From Desulforamulus reducens MI-1 (GTDB lineage Bacteria; Bacillota; Desulfotomaculia; Desulfotomaculales; Desulfotomaculaceae): DNA of 64,000 nucleotides. The position numbers and the translations under genes are program-made. Numbering within the stretch: the first letter of the stretch is position 1; the number at the start of each line of letters is the position of its first letter. Of the stretch, positions 62,608 through 64,000 are shown piece after piece. The notes below the pieces were generated by a model. The model worked only from the letters and a program-made list of their open reading frames with translations. It ran no database searches and had not been told where the DNA came from. The DNA lies in NCBI RefSeq assembly GCF_000016165.1, contig NC_009253.1, forward strand, positions 1,584,332 through 1,648,331, given 5' to 3'.

Positions 62608-63843
62608 ATGGAAACTTATGTCATGCTAGAAATTGGCCTTGCTTTGTGCATTGTAGGTGCTGCCGGTCTCTTGGCTGCTCGTTTTCGTTTCTCCATTGTG
62701 CCTTTCCTTATTCTGGCCGGCATGGCAGTTGGTCCCCAGGCCCCGGTTATCGGTGTATTTGATTTTCGTTTTATTGAAAGCACACCGCTTATTCAGTTTA
62801 TGGGACGATTAGGTGTCCTTTTTTTGTTATTTTACTTGGGGCTTGAATTTTCTGTGGGGCGCTTGTTAAAGGCAGGTAAATCCATTTTTTTGGGCGGAAC
62901 CACCTATATGCTGATTAACTTTTCCCTAGGCATGGCCCTGCCTTACCTATGGGGCTGGCCCTTGAGAGAAATCTTAGTGGTGGCTGGTATTATTTCCATC
63001 TCTTCCAGTGCCATTGTGGCCAAAGTTTTAGTTGACTTAAAAAGAACAGTTAGGGCAGAAACAGAAATGATTTTAGGTTTAATGCTGTACCAGGATGTTT
63101 TCGTCGCGGTATATCTGTCCATCGTCTCCGGTCTGGTACTCACAGGTGCCACCTCCTCGACGACTGTTTTAAAAACTTCTGTGATTGCTTTAGGCTTTAT
63201 GCTTAGTTTTATTTTGGTAGGGCGTAAGCTGGCACCCCGCATTAACAAGCTACTGAATGTACCTTCTGACGAGATTTTTATGCTGATTGTTTTTGGTATT
63301 CTCACTTTAGTGGCTGGCTTATCGGAAACCATTCATGTGGCCGAAGCTATTGGAGCTTTACTAGTGGGATTGGTGTTGGCAGAGACGGATCACTTAGAAC
63401 GCATTGAGCATATTGTGGTACCATTTAGAGATTTTTTTGGGGCCCTCTTTTTCTTCAGCTTTGGATTGAGTATAGATCCATTTTCACTGGGTGGAGCCAT
63501 CTGGCCCGCTCTAATCGCTGTTATCGTAACTATAATTGGCAATTTTGTTGCAGGATTAATAGCCGGGCGTAAGGCAGGCTATTCATACCAAGGCGCTACC
63601 AATATAGGATTAACCATTACTTCACGGGGTGAGTTTTCCATTATTCTGGCTAACCTAGCAAAAGCTGGGGGATTACTTTCAATTTTACAACCCTTTGCAG
63701 CACTTTATGTGTTGCTATTGGCTATTTTAGGACCTCTATTAACGAAAGAATCCAAATGGATATATAGCAAGTTAGCCGGGGTATTTGGCTGGCCATCTAT
63801 TAAAGATAAAAAACAAAGACGGCGAGCCGAAGCTAAAGGGTAG
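62608..63843 (+). CDS. khtU: Monovalent cation/proton antiporter (KhtU, CPA2 family)
   Basis: 411 aa, about 11-12 helices. CPA2 features: FLLFYLGLEFSVGRLLKAG, IISISSSAIVAKVLVDL, and GLMLYQDVFVAVYLSIV with the helix Asp. Exports K+ (or Na+) in exchange for protons, gated by the KhtT subunit. C-terminus is short and charged, with no own RCK domain, consistent with a separate KhtT. Ends in a terminator. Confidence 0.92.
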   Translation: METYVMLEIGLALCIVGAAGLLAARFRFSIVPFLILAGMAVGPQAPVIGVFDFRFIESTPLIQFMGRLGVLFLLFYLGLEFSVGRLLKAGKSIFLGGTTYMLINFSLGMALPYLWGWPLREILVVAGIISISSSAIVAKVLVDLKRTVRAETEMILGLMLYQDVFVAVYLSIVSGLVLTGATSSTTVLKTSVIALGFMLSFILVGRKLAPRINKLLNVPSDEIFMLIVFGILTLVAGLSETIHVAEAIGALLVGLVLAETDHLERIEHIVVPFRDFFGALFFFSFGLSIDPFSLGGAIWPALIAVIVTIIGNFVAGLIAGRKAGYSYQGATNIGLTITSRGEFSIILANLAKAGGLLSILQPFAALYVLLLAILGPLLTKESKWIYSKLAGVFGWPSIKDKKQRRRAEAKG

Positions 63844-63867
63844 ACAGCTTTTTGCTGTCTACCCTTT
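63835..63867 (+). terminator. Terminator after khtU
   Basis: Perfect 14-bp stem AAAGGGTAGACAGC / GCTGTCTACCCTTT with a T5 loop; it overlaps the stop codon. Confidence 0.85.
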
Positions 63868-63955
63868 AAACTTTTAAGGCTGAAGCCCTGCCTAATAGGC
63901 AAATGCCTACAGGGTATGACTGTCAGCTAAGTTTTTCTATGGAGTCCTTTATTGT

Positions 63956-64000
63956 TTATAAATCATAATCTCCCGTAGCTTCTGGTTGGTAAAGAATATT
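63956..64000 (-). CDS. Possible 3' end of a minus-strand gene (cut by window edge)
   Basis: The minus frame from the window edge reads NILYQPEATGDYDL and stops at 63956. Only 14 codons are visible. Spacing from the khtU terminator fits a convergent gene, but the identity cannot be told. Confidence 0.25.
   Translation of the reverse strand, partial: NILYQPEATGDYDL

Overview
The window looks like chromosomal DNA from a spore-forming, anaerobic, low-to-mid GC Firmicute. A Desulfotomaculum/Desulforamulus-type Peptococcaceae is my best guess. This is inferred from gene content, not from a marker gene: spoVA-type germination genes, CotH, YhcN-type lipoprotein, a CoA-linked butyrate operon under sigma-54 control, a molybdenum hydroxylase, many sigma-54 activators, strong AGGAGG ribosome sites and frequent TTG/GTG starts. 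No rRNA, tRNA or CRISPR array was seen.

Layout. 1-4.3 kb: glycogen/alpha-glucan genes (glgA 3' end, a GH13 amylase, malQ). 4.5-7.1 kb: NAD synthetase and an orphan BglII-like nuclease-fold protein. 7.2-10.9 kb: a seven-gene spore operon on the minus strand (two DUF1657 genes, a DUF421-DUF1657 fusion, spoVAC, spoVAD, spoVAE, YhcN lipoprotein) that matches the mobile spoVA2mob operon type. 11-13.5 kb: a YetF/DUF4363 pair and an ArsB/NhaD-type transporter behind an attenuator-like leader. 13.8-26.5 kb: mixed housekeeping genes (htpG, sugar-binding lipoprotein, PilZ, SAM decarboxylase, two fluoride channels, Usp, ABC-F, L,D-transpeptidase) with several decayed gene remnants.

27-37.3 kb: a five-gene butyrate/crotonyl-CoA operon (hbd-crt-thl-bcd-CoA transferase) with a good -24/-12 promoter, next to its likely sigma-54 activator, then adhE. 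The activator gene is bracketed by inverted copies of an 89-bp double-hairpin repeat; a third copy lies at 53.4 kb. 37.4-41.4 kb: spore-coat-like genes, including a divergent pair of a CotG-like repeat protein and CotH. 41.6-49.8 kb: an iron-alcohol-dehydrogenase homologue with altered metal ligands (ErcA-like), a sensor kinase, a sigma-54 response regulator, and a three-subunit molybdenum hydroxylase with its own -24/-12 promoter. 49.9-53.4 kb: DMT transporter, AraC regulator, tatA and small unknowns.

53.5-59.4 kb: a symmetrical cluster in which kinase, sigma-54 regulator and CBS protein are divergent from a small membrane protein, TauE/SafE permease, Cys-rich protein and second CBS protein. 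A ~60-bp palindrome and a -24/-12 promoter lie between the two arms. 59.5-61.4 kb: a GntR-controlled ABC transporter. 62.1-63.8 kb: a KhtTU-type cation/proton antiporter. The three sigma-54 circuits, each with a candidate promoter and upstream dyad beside its own activator, are the main theme of the window.
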